NCBI GenBank assembly: GCA_963836195.1 | Contig: CAWIIX010000025.1 | Coordinates: forward strand, 124,001-188,000 | Length of the DNA: 64,000 nt | Source of the DNA: Trebonia sp963836195 | Lineage (GTDB): Bacteria; Actinomycetota; Actinomycetes; Streptosporangiales; Streptosporangiaceae | Reading direction: 5' to 3' | The notes under the pieces: generated by a model | The model's database searches: none | Told to the model about the DNA's origin: nothing | What the model saw: the letters and a program-made list of their open reading frames with translations, nothing else | Part shown: one piece after another, positions 37,536-47,138 of the stretch | How the letters are laid out: each line of letters starts with the position of its first letter | Position numbering within the stretch: position 1 is the stretch's first letter | Program-made: the position numbers and the translations under genes

Positions 37536-39064
37536 ATGGCTACCTTGATACGCGATTGGATCGAGCAGGCGGCCGCCTGCCACGGCGCCGACCTGTGCCT
37601 GGCGGACGCGCGCGGGCCGGCCGCGCTCAGCTACGCCGGGCTGCGCGACACCGTGCGCGACGTGGAGCGACGGCTGGACGCGGCCGGGCTGGCGCCCGGG
37701 GCCAGGATCGTGGTCCGGCTGGGCGAGCCCGTCGAGTACGCGACCGCGCTGGTGGCGATCGTGGCGGCCGGGCGGGTGGCCGTCCCGCTTGACCCGGCCG
37801 CGCCCGACACCGACGTCGCCCGGGTGCTCGGCGTGGCCCAGCCGGCCGCCGTCGTCTACCGGGTGGACGCCGCGCCCGGTGGCGGCGCGCGTGACCTGAC
37901 CGGCGAAGCCACGCGACCGTTCGGCAAAACCGAATTTGACTTTGACGTCATTGACCCCGTTGACCCGGTCGGGGCGGCCGCCACCGCCCCGGGCCCGCCT
38001 CCCGCCGCGACCGGGGGCGGTCCGGCCGCCGGCGGGATCTTCCTCTGCACCAGCGGCACCACCGGGACGCCGAAGGGGATCCTGCTCCGCGAGGAGCAGC
38101 TCGCGCACGTGGCGTCCAGCGTGGTCGAGGCCCACCGGCTCGGCCGCCGCGACCGCGGCTACTGCTCGCTGCCCCTCTTCCACGTCAACGCCGAGGTGGT
38201 CGGCGTGCTCGCCACCCTCCGGGCGGGGGCGTACCTCGCGCTCGACCGCAAGTTCAGCAGGCGCGGCTTCTGGCCGATGATCGGCGAGCGCGGCATCACC
38301 TGGATCAACGCGGTCCCCGCGATCATCTCGATCCTGGCGATCGAGCCGCCCGCCGACCGCCCGGCCGCCCTGCGGTTCGTCCGGTCGGCGTCGGCGCCGC
38401 TGCCGCTGGCCTCGCTCCAGCGGTTCGAGGCGGCGCTCGGCGTGCCGGTGGTGGAGACCTACGGGATGACCGAGGCGGCCAGCATGATCACCGCGAACCC
38501 GGTCGACGGGCCGCGCAAGCAGGGGTCGGCCGGGCGGCCGGCCGGGTCGCAGGTCAAGATCGAGCTCCCCGACGGCGGGAGCGCCGGGCCGGGCGAGGTC
38601 GGCCGGGTCCGGATCAGGGGCGCGGGCGTGATCGCGGGCTACGACAGCGGCGGCCGGCCCGGCGTGATCGACGCCGACGGCTGGCTCGACACCAGCGACC
38701 TCGGCTACCTGGACGCCGACGGCTACCTGTTCCTGGTCGGCCGGGCCGACGACGTGATCAACCGGGGCGGCGAGAAGATCTACCCCCGGGAGATCGAGGA
38801 GATCCTGCTCGCCCAGCCCGGCGTCCGCTCGGCCGCCGTGGTCGGCGCGGCCGACGTGGTGCTCGGCGAACGGCCGGTCGCGTACGTGGTGACGGACGCG
38901 GCCGCGGCGGCGGCCGAGGTCGAGGCGGCGCTGCGCGAGGTCTGCGCCGCCCGGCTGCCGCGGCACAAGCAGCCGAGCGAGTTCTGCCTGGTGGCGGAGA
39001 TGCCGCTCGGGCCGACGGGGAAGATCTCCCGGCGGCAGCTGAAGGACCTGGTGAGTTCGCGGCC

Positions 39065-39068
<4 letters not shown>
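37536..39068 (+). CDS. AMP-forming acyl-CoA synthetase/ligase
   Basis: The 510-residue member of the ANL superfamily has P-loop 'CTSGTTGTPKGILLREEQLA', 'LPLFHVNAEVVGVLATLRAG', 'VVETYGMTEAASMITANPV', the Asp of 'WLDTSDLGYLDADGYLFLVG', hinge 'RADDVINRGGEKIYPREIEE' and catalytic Lys in 'PLGPTGKISRRQLKDLV'. It activates a carboxylic acid as acyl-AMP and then usually loads CoA or a carrier. In this operon the natural substrate would be the acid made by ComA and the phosphatase. The stop overlaps the GTG of the acyltransferase gene (GTGA), so translation is coupled. Confidence 0.9.
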
Positions 39069-40321
<1,253 letters not shown>

Positions 40322-40325
<4 letters not shown>

Positions 40326-41215
40326 AGCTCCGTGGGCGACGCATCATGATGGGCCGCTTCCTCATGCTGATCACGGCGTTCGTCGTGACCCTCGGCGGGG
40401 GGACGTTCGCGGGGATGCACATCATCAGCGCGGGCGCGCGCCAGTCGACCACGACCACCTACTCGATGAAGGTCGGCAGCGTCACCAGGCAGTACGAGGT
40501 CATCGCGCCCACCGCCACGCTGTCGAAGTCGGCCCCGATCGTGGTCGTGCTCGGCGGGGCCGGCGCCACCACCAGCAACGAGATCGCCCGGGACGACTTC
40601 CTGCCCGCCGTCAACGACGACAAGGCCGAGCTCGTCTACCCGGTGGCGATCAACAAGTCGTGGAACGCGATCGGCTGCTGCGACGCCGCGGCCGCGGAGA
40701 ACGTCAACGACGTCGGGTTCATCGAGGCACTCGTCCCCAAGATCGATCCGGGGCGCACCAGGCCCGTCTACGTCATCGGCTACAGCAACGGCGGGCGGCT
40801 GGCCTACCGCCTCGCCTGCACCGACCCGACGCTGTTCGACGGCATGGTGGCGCTGAAGGCCGACCCGATGCCGGGCTGCGTGGTCACCAAGCCGGAGAAC
40901 ATCCTCGTGTTCTCCTCGCTGAACGACAAGTTCGTCCCCTACAAGCCCGGGGAGAAGGGCGAGGAGTCGCCGCCGGCCACGGTTCAGATCGCCCGGCTGC
41001 AGGCGGACCTGAAGTGCTCGAGCAAGCCGACCGTGGTCACGCACGGCACGATGTCCCTCAGCACGTGGTCCTGCGCCAACGGGAAGACGCTCGAGTGGGC
41101 GCTGTATCAGACCGGAGGCCACAACATCCCCGACCCCGACGGCAGCACCCCCGGCGCCCTGCCGCTGATCTTGTCCTTCATCGCCAAAACGACGCCGGCC
41201 CCGGTGTCGGGCTGA
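40322..41215 (+). CDS. Exported PHB-depolymerase-like esterase (LpqC-like)
   Basis: The 297-residue alpha/beta hydrolase has an N-terminal membrane anchor or signal ('MGRFLMLITAFVVTLGGGTF'). The triad is readable: Ser in 'VYVIGYSNGGRLAYRLAC', Asp in 'VFSSLNDKFVPYKPG' and His in 'YQTGGHNIPDPDGS'. A 'CC' and further Cys pairs could form disulfides outside the cell. The GTG start overlaps the acyltransferase stop (GTGA), making it the last gene of the operon. It probably hydrolyses esters at the cell surface, possibly removing the acyl group that the acyltransferase adds. Confidence 0.82.
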
Positions 41216-41306
41216 GGGCACCGGGCCGGCGCGGGTACCAGCAGGGACGAAACCGTCAGTAACCACTCAGCGACACGCAAGGGGGCGCTTGCAGCTTGTT
41301 AATCGC

Positions 41307-41337
41307 TTACGAGTTCGCGCCCGGTCCGCCCTAGGAT
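41307..41337 (+). promoter_or_regulatory. Possible promoter of gatCAB
   Basis: TAGGAT at 41332-41337 fits the actinobacterial -10, with TTACGA 19 bases upstream as a poor -35. The -10 ends 7 bases before the gatC ATG, so transcription may start at the start codon. Confidence 0.3.
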
Positions 41338-41344
41338 GGAGCGC

Positions 41345-41638
41345 ATGCCCATTACCCGCGACGAGGTCGCTCACCTGGCCCGGCTGTCCAGGCTCGCGCT
41401 CAGCGACGAAGAGCTCGACCACCTTGCCCCGCAGCTCGACCAGATCATCTCGTCGGTCGCGCAGGTGCAGGAGGTCGCGGCGGACGGAATCCCGCCGACC
41501 ACGCAGGCGACCGGCATTGACAACGTTTACCGCGACGACGAGCCCGTGCCCTGCCTGACGCCGGAGCAGGCGCTGAGCGGGGCGCCCGCCGTCGAGCTGC
41601 AGCGGTTCAAGGTGCCGAGGATCCTGGTCGAGGAGTGA
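41345..41638 (+). CDS. gatC: Aspartyl/glutamyl-tRNA amidotransferase subunit C
   Basis: The 97-residue subunit shows 'ITRDEVAHLARLSRLALSDE', 'LDQIISSVAQVQEVAADGI', 'PTTQATGIDNVYRDDEPVPC' and the C-terminal 'FKVPRILVEE' typical of GatC. It wraps around GatA/GatB and stabilises the amidotransferase that converts Glu-tRNA-Gln or Asp-tRNA-Asn to the correct aminoacyl-tRNA. ATG 41345 fits the family start. It is the first gene of gatCAB. Confidence 0.96.
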   Translation: MPITRDEVAHLARLSRLALSDEELDHLAPQLDQIISSVAQVQEVAADGIPPTTQATGIDNVYRDDEPVPCLTPEQALSGAPAVELQRFKVPRILVEE

Positions 41639-41648
41639 GGGGGACCCG

Positions 41649-43142
41649 ATGGACGATCTGACCACGAAGACCGCGGCCGAGCTGGCCGCCGCGGTGGCCG
41701 CAGGAAGCGTGTCGGCGGCCGAAGTCACCCAGGCGCACCTGGAGCGGATCACCGCCGTAGACGGCGACGTGCGGGCGTTCCTGCACGTGAACGCCGAGGA
41801 CGCGCTGGCGCAGGCCCGCGCGGTGGACCGCAGGCGGGCGGCGGGCGAGCCGCTGGGCGCGCTGGCCGGGGTCCCGGTCGCGGTGAAGGACCTGTTCACC
41901 ACCATCGGCGCGCCCGCCACGTGCGGATCGAAGATCCTCGAGGGCTGGTACCCGCCCTACGAGTCGACCATCACCGGGCGGCTCCGCTCGGCCGGCGCGA
42001 TCCTGATCGGCAAGACCAACATGGACGAGTTCGCGATGGGCTCGTCGACCGAGAACTCCGGCTACGGCCCCTCGCATAACCCGTGGGACCTGGCCCGGGT
42101 GCCGGGAGGCTCCTCGGGCGGCTCGGCCGCCGCCGTGGCCGCCTACGAGGCGCCACTCGCCCTCGGCACCGACACCGGCGGCTCGATCCGCCAGCCGGCC
42201 GCGGTCTGCGGGATCGTCGGCACCAAGCCGACCTACGGCGGCTCCTCCCGCTACGGGGTGGTGGCCTTCGCCTCCTCGCTTGACACCCCGGGGCCGTTCG
42301 GGCGGACCGTGCTCGACGCCGCCCTGCTGCACGAGGCGATGTCCGGGCACGACCCGATGGACTCGACGTCGATTGACGCGCCGGTCCCGCCGGTGGTGGC
42401 GGCGGCGCGGCACGGCGACGTGGCCGGCCTGCGGATCGGCGTGGTCACCGACCTGTCGGGCGACGGGTACCAGCCCGGCGTGATCAGCCGGTTCACCGAG
42501 GCGGTGGAGCTACTCGAGTCGCTCGGGGCCAAGGTCACCGAGCTGAGCTGCCCGCACTTCAAGTACGCGCTGCCCGCGTACTACCTGATCGCGCCCAGCG
42601 AGTGCTCCTCCAACCTGGCCCGGTTCGACGGCATGCGCTACGGGCTGCGGACCGGCGGCGGCAGCGCCGAGGAGGTCATGGCGGAGACCCGGGCGGCCGG
42701 GTTCGGGGCCGAGGTCAAGCGGCGCATCATGCTCGGGACGTACGCCCTCTCGAGCGGCTACTACGACGCCTACTACGGCAAGGCGCAGCAGGTCAGGACG
42801 CTGATCATCCAGGACTTCGAGGCGGCCTTCAGTCAGGTCGACGTGCTGGTCTCGCCGGTGACGCCGACCACCGCGTTCCAGATCGGCGAGCGCGCCGACG
42901 ACCCGATGGCGATGTACCTGGCCGACCTGTGCACGATCCCGTCGAACCTGGCCGGCAACGCGGCCATCTCGGTACCGTGCGGCCTGGCCGACGAGGACGG
43001 TCTCCCGGTCGGGCTGCAGGTCATGGCGCCGCCGCTGGCCGACGACCGGCTGTACCGGGTGGGGGCCGCCGTGGAGGCGGCGTTCAACTCGCGCTGGGGG
43101 CATCCGCTGCTGACCGAGGCGAAGGGGCTGATCTCGTCATGA
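41649..43142 (+). CDS. gatA: Aspartyl/glutamyl-tRNA amidotransferase subunit A
   Basis: The 497-residue amidase-signature subunit releases ammonia from glutamine for the transamidation reaction. The Ser-cisSer-Lys triad is visible as Lys in 'VPVAVKDLFTTIGAPATCGS' and the Ser pair in 'RVPGGSSGGSAAAVAAYEAP' with 'LGTDTGGSIRQPAAVCGIVG'. Length and order are normal. It overlaps gatB by 4 bases. Confidence 0.97.
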   Translation: MDDLTTKTAAELAAAVAAGSVSAAEVTQAHLERITAVDGDVRAFLHVNAEDALAQARAVDRRRAAGEPLGALAGVPVAVKDLFTTIGAPATCGSKILEGWYPPYESTITGRLRSAGAILIGKTNMDEFAMGSSTENSGYGPSHNPWDLARVPGGSSGGSAAAVAAYEAPLALGTDTGGSIRQPAAVCGIVGTKPTYGGSSRYGVVAFASSLDTPGPFGRTVLDAALLHEAMSGHDPMDSTSIDAPVPPVVAAARHGDVAGLRIGVVTDLSGDGYQPGVISRFTEAVELLESLGAKVTELSCPHFKYALPAYYLIAPSECSSNLARFDGMRYGLRTGGGSAEEVMAETRAAGFGAEVKRRIMLGTYALSSGYYDAYYGKAQQVRTLIIQDFEAAFSQVDVLVSPVTPTTAFQIGERADDPMAMYLADLCTIPSNLAGNAAISVPCGLADEDGLPVGLQVMAPPLADDRLYRVGAAVEAAFNSRWGHPLLTEAKGLISS

Positions 43143-44623
43143 CCGTCACCTACGAAGAGGCGCTCCAGGGCTACGAGCCGGTCTTCGGCCTCGAGACGCA
43201 CGTGGAGCTCGGCACCACCACCAAGATGTTCTGCGGCTGCCTGACCGCGTTCGGCGCCGAGCCGAACACCCACGTCTGCCCGGTCTGCCTCGGCCTGCCG
43301 GGCTCGCTGCCGGTCGTCAACCGGCGGTCGATCGAGTTCGCGATCAAGATCGGGCTGGCGCTGAACTGCTCGATCGCGTCGTGGTGCCGGTTCGCCCGGA
43401 AGAACTACTTCTACCCGGACATGCCCAAGAACTTCCAGATCTCCCAGTACGACGAGCCGCTGTGCACCGACGGGTACCTGGACGTCCTGGTCGGCGGTCA
43501 GACGATCCGGGTAGGCATCGAGCGGGTCCACCTAGAGGAGGACACCGGCAAGTCGCTGCACGTGGGCGGGGCGACCGGCCGCATCCAGGGGGCCGAGTAC
43601 TCGCTCGTCGACTACAACCGGGCGGGCATCCCGCTGGTCGAGATCGTCACCAAGCCGGTGCCCGGCACCGGCTACCTGGCGCCCGAGGTCGCCAAGGCGT
43701 ACGTCACCGAGCTCCGCGACGTGCTCCGCACGCTCGGCGTCTCCGACGTGCGGATGGAGGAGGGCTCGATGCGGTGCGACGTGAACACGTCGCTGTCGGT
43801 CCGCGGGTCCGGCGTCTGGGGAACCCGGACCGAGACGAAGAACGTCAACTCGCTCCGCTCGGTCGAGCGCGCGGTCCGCTCGGAGATCGAGCGGCAGGCG
43901 TTCGTGCTCGACTCCGGCGACCGGATCATCCAGGAAACGCGGCACTTCCACGAGGACACCGGCGTCACCACCTCCGGGCGGTCGAAGGAGGAGGCGCAGG
44001 ACTACCGCTACTTCCCCGAGCCCGACCTGGTGCCGGTGGCGCCCGACCCGGCCTGGGTGGCGGACATCGGCAAGACGCTGCCCGAGCTGCCGTCCGCCCG
44101 CCGGGCCCGGCTGATCGAGTCGTGGTCGCTGTCCGAGCTCGAGTTCGAGGCGCTGCGCAACGCGGGCGCGCTGGACGCGGTGGAGGCGACGGTCGCAGCC
44201 GGCGCGTCCCCGGCCGAAGCCCGCAAGTGGTGGCTGGGCGAGCTGGCCAGGAAGGCCAACGACGCGGGGGTCGACGTCTCCGAGCTGCCCATCACGCCCG
44301 CGCAGGTGGCCCGGGTGGCCGCGCTGGTCGCCTCGGGCGCGCTCAACGACAAGCTCGCCCGCCAGGTCATCGACGGCGTGCTCGACGGCGAGGGAACCCC
44401 CGACGAGGTGGTGGCCGCTCGCGGCCTGGCGGTCGTCAGCGACGACTCGGCCCTGCTGGCCGCCATCGACGAGGCCATCGCCGCCAACCCGGAGGTGGCC
44501 GCCAAGGTCCGCAACGGCAAGGTCGCGGCGGTCGGGGCGCTGGTCGGCGCGGTCATGAAGACGACCGGCGGCAAGGCCGACGCACCCCGGGTGCGGGAGC
44601 TGATCCTGGAACGGCTCAGCTGA
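43139..44623 (+). CDS. gatB: Aspartyl/glutamyl-tRNA amidotransferase subunit B
   Basis: The 494-residue subunit binds the misacylated tRNA and phosphorylates its side chain. Marks are 'YEPVFGLETHVELGTTTKMF' with zinc-site Cys residues ('FCGCL', 'HVCPVCLGLPGSLP'), 'HLEEDTGKSLH', 'DYNRAGIPLVEIVTKP', 'EEGSMRCDVNTSLS', 'TETKNVNSLRSVERAV' and 'AQDYRYFPEPDLVPV', plus the helical YqeY tail domain. ATG 43139 overlaps the gatA stop (ATGA). Confidence 0.97.
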   Translation: MTVTYEEALQGYEPVFGLETHVELGTTTKMFCGCLTAFGAEPNTHVCPVCLGLPGSLPVVNRRSIEFAIKIGLALNCSIASWCRFARKNYFYPDMPKNFQISQYDEPLCTDGYLDVLVGGQTIRVGIERVHLEEDTGKSLHVGGATGRIQGAEYSLVDYNRAGIPLVEIVTKPVPGTGYLAPEVAKAYVTELRDVLRTLGVSDVRMEEGSMRCDVNTSLSVRGSGVWGTRTETKNVNSLRSVERAVRSEIERQAFVLDSGDRIIQETRHFHEDTGVTTSGRSKEEAQDYRYFPEPDLVPVAPDPAWVADIGKTLPELPSARRARLIESWSLSELEFEALRNAGALDAVEATVAAGASPAEARKWWLGELARKANDAGVDVSELPITPAQVARVAALVASGALNDKLARQVIDGVLDGEGTPDEVVAARGLAVVSDDSALLAAIDEAIAANPEVAAKVRNGKVAAVGALVGAVMKTTGGKADAPRVRELILERLS

Positions 44624-45851
44624 TCTTGGCAGGGTGGGCGAAGGCCTCGTGCCTGAGGTGGTCGTCCTGGCCGACGAAGGCCCTGAACTCGCCCAATCGG
44701 TAGGCGTCGCCGGTCGTGCGCCGGTCGACCTCGATCCGAAAGTCGCGCCGCAGGTGGGCGAGGTGCCGTTCGAAGGCCGGGGTCTCCATCGGGGCCTGCA
44801 GCCGGCGCACGACCTGCTCCATGGTCAGGAAGCCGCCGTCGTCCCGCAGGATCGCGTAGACGGGGTCGTGGGTGGCGCTGCCGCGCTCGACGAGCTCGCC
44901 CGGAGCGCCCTCATGGTCGAGGGCGCGCCGGATCTGCCCGCCGATCGCGCGGGCGACCGGCGGCGGAAAGGCGTTGCCGATCTGCCGGTAGTGCGAGGTC
45001 TTGCGGCCGGTGAAGGTCCACTGGTACTCAGCGTCGTCCCAGCCCTGCAGCCTCGCGACCATCGCGCAGGTCAGCTTGGGCGCCATCGTGACCGGATCGC
45101 CCTCAAGCGGGGCCGCGTCGGCGATGCCGAGCGCGTTCACGCCCAGCTCCCGCCAGGCTCGCTTGGCCCGGGTCGGCCCGAGGTCGGCGCCGCCGTGCTT
45201 CTTGGAGCCGCCGACGATGGTGGGCGCGATGTCGTTGGCCGTGCGCGCCCAGCGCTCCGCCCCCGGCCATCCGTTGGCGCCCATGAGCTCGGCCAGCGTC
45301 TCGCCCACGGTGCCGGGATCGCCCTCCGGCTCGGGCCAGCCGAAGTAGGCGAGGTCTTCCGGTCGCATCGCGACCAGGACGAACCGGGGTCGCAGTTGCG
45401 GTACCCCGTACTGGGAGGCGTGCAGCAGCCGCCAGTCGGCCGCGTAGCCGAGCTCGGCCAGCCGGTCGAGAACCCGCTGCCGGTAGGCGGCGAACCGGGG
45501 CAGCGAGAGCCCGCGGACGTTCTCGAGCAGCAGCGCGCGCGGCCGGATCGTTCCGCACAGCTCGATCGCCCAGGCGAACAGGTCGCGCTCGTCGGTCGCG
45601 CCGAGCTGCTTGCCCGCGATGGTGAACGGCGGGCAGGGCACGCCTCCGGCGACCAGGTCCACCCCGGCGTACTGGTCGGGGCGCCAGACGGCGGGGTTGG
45701 CGGCGTCCCCCTGCGCGACCTTCCACTGCGGCCGGTTGCGCCGCAGGGTGGCGCACGCGTTGGGGTCGAGCTCGACCGCCAGCTCGTGCTCGAACCCGGC
45801 GAGCTCAAGCCCGAGCGACTGCCCGCCCGCGCCGGCGCAGACCTCGACCAC
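44616..45851 (-). CDS. DNA (cytosine-5) methyltransferase
   Basis: The protein of 411 or more residues has C5-methyltransferase motif I 'VEVCAGAGGQSLGLELAG', the catalytic 'VAGGVPCPPFTIAGKQLG' (motif IV, PC), 'LLLENVRGLSLPRF' (motif VI, ENV), 'YGVPQLRPRFVLVAM' (motif VIII) and 'SHYRQIGNAFPPPVARAIGG' (motif X). Motif IV has Pro where most have Gln after PC. A C-terminal extension of about 100 residues looks like a winged helix. GTG 45851 starts directly at motif I. A CTG at 45866, well spaced from GGGAGG, would add 'SNYQV' and may be the true, rare start. No restriction enzyme is adjacent, so it appears solitary. It overlaps gatB by 8 bases tail to tail. Confidence 0.9.
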   Translation of the reverse strand: MVEVCAGAGGQSLGLELAGFEHELAVELDPNACATLRRNRPQWKVAQGDAANPAVWRPDQYAGVDLVAGGVPCPPFTIAGKQLGATDERDLFAWAIELCGTIRPRALLLENVRGLSLPRFAAYRQRVLDRLAELGYAADWRLLHASQYGVPQLRPRFVLVAMRPEDLAYFGWPEPEGDPGTVGETLAELMGANGWPGAERWARTANDIAPTIVGGSKKHGGADLGPTRAKRAWRELGVNALGIADAAPLEGDPVTMAPKLTCAMVARLQGWDDAEYQWTFTGRKTSHYRQIGNAFPPPVARAIGGQIRRALDHEGAPGELVERGSATHDPVYAILRDDGGFLTMEQVVRRLQAPMETPAFERHLAHLRRDFRIEVDRRTTGDAYRLGEFRAFVGQDDHLRHEAFAHPAKIS

Positions 45852-45989
45852 CTGGTAGTTCGACAGCTCGACCTCCCTACGGCAGCGTGAGCACGGCTAG
45901 CATCATCCCGCATATTGGCCGGACGGTGGCGGACCGGCACCCGTCCGGCGAGCCGTCGGCAGCTTCCACCGCCACGACTCACCTTCCGT

Positions 45990-46472
45990 TCACAACCGCC
46001 AAGGTTCGCGATAGAACGGGCCAGATTCCGGCCGCCAGAGCGCAATAGTGGCGGCGAGCGCAACCAGCCAGCTGACGATGTTCAGCGCTTTGATCTCGAT
46101 GGCTTCGCCTCCGGTGAGATCGATCGCCAGGCCGGCACAGTACAGGGCGAAGAACACGGTCGACAGGACGCGCGCCCAGGCCCGGCCGCCCTTGTTCTTC
46201 GAGGCCATCCACAGCCAGGCGGCGCAGTCGACGGCGCCGCTGAAAACCGCTCTCTCCACCTGCTGGGCGTGGGACTCGACAATCGGCGACATGCTCCCGA
46301 TGCGCAATACGCCGACCCGGGGGGCAACAAGAATGATAACGACCGTGGTGAGCACGCTCAGCGCGGCACCGGTGTACATCAGGTGTACCGCTCGGAAAAC
46401 CGGCTGCGGCATGGCCGGGGCCAAGCGGTTCAATAGTGTCAACATCTGCTCCAATCGGTTCGATTGGGGCAA
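45990..46472 (-). CDS. Membrane protein of unknown function
   Basis: The 160-residue protein has four predicted membrane segments, including 'GAALSVLTTVVIILVAPRVG', 'VLSTVFFALYCAGLAIDL' and 'NIVSWLVALAATIALW'. I do not recognise the family, though the layout resembles small actinobacterial four-helix proteins. It lies between the C5 methyltransferase and the hexapeptide-repeat gene, on the same strand. Confidence 0.7.
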   Translation of the reverse strand: MPQSNRLEQMLTLLNRLAPAMPQPVFRAVHLMYTGAALSVLTTVVIILVAPRVGVLRIGSMSPIVESHAQQVERAVFSGAVDCAAWLWMASKNKGGRAWARVLSTVFFALYCAGLAIDLTGGEAIEIKALNIVSWLVALAATIALWRPESGPFYREPWRL

Positions 46473-46487
46473 ATGCTAGCGGTGCGG

Positions 46488-47138
46488 CTAGCAGTTGGTC
46501 ATGACGAGCGCATTGGCGGCGACGATCGGGGTCTCGACGATCCGCCGGCCGGGCATCACCGTCGCCCGCACGCCGGTCTCGGTCCCGTCGGCGATGACGC
46601 AGCCGATGGTTACCTCGCCGGTGTCGACCAGCGCCCCGTCTGCGTACATGTGGACGGTCCCCCGGCGCAGGTTCCTGACCGCCCCGCAGAAGAACGCGCC
46701 CAGCCGAACCCGGCGCCCGAGAACCGAGTGGCCCACGTAGCTCGTGTGCGCGACCTCCGCCCCGGCCAGCAGCAGGCAGCGGCGGATCTCCGCCCCCGGG
46801 CCCAGGTAGCTGCCGGACTCGACGACGGTGGGGCCGTACACGGTGGCGTTCGGCCCGATCTCGCAGTCGGGTCCGATGAGCACCGGACCGAAGAAGTTGA
46901 CGCCCCGGTGCACGATCGAGCTCTCGTGGACGAGCGCGTGCCCCTTCCAGCGCCACTGCCTTGACTCGGCCGTATCCACCCGTTGGTATCCGTTGAGGCC
47001 GTCGGGCAGAGCCAGCTCGTTGAGCGCGTTCATCACGTGCAGGCCCGCCAGCTCGTCGCGCCACCACTGAGGTTCGCTGATGCACTCACGCACCGCCGCC
47101 GGCAGCAGCGACAGCACCTCGCTGCCGAGAAGGCTCAC
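46488..47138 (-). CDS. Left-handed beta-helix (hexapeptide-repeat) protein
   Basis: The 216-residue protein has a helical N-terminus followed by hexapeptide turns such as 'VNFFGPVLIGPDCEIGPNAT', 'VESGSYLGPGAEIRRCLLLA' and 'VIADGTETGVRATVMPGRRI', as in the acyltransferase domain of GlmU-like nucleotidyltransferases. There is no nucleotidyltransferase domain. It probably acylates a sugar or nucleotide sugar, or acts as a structural/regulatory relative. GTG 47138 overlaps the ligA stop (TAGTG), so it is coupled to ligA. Confidence 0.8.
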   Translation of the reverse strand: MSLLGSEVLSLLPAAVRECISEPQWWRDELAGLHVMNALNELALPDGLNGYQRVDTAESRQWRWKGHALVHESSIVHRGVNFFGPVLIGPDCEIGPNATVYGPTVVESGSYLGPGAEIRRCLLLAGAEVAHTSYVGHSVLGRRVRLGAFFCGAVRNLRRGTVHMYADGALVDTGEVTIGCVIADGTETGVRATVMPGRRIVETPIVAANALVMTNC

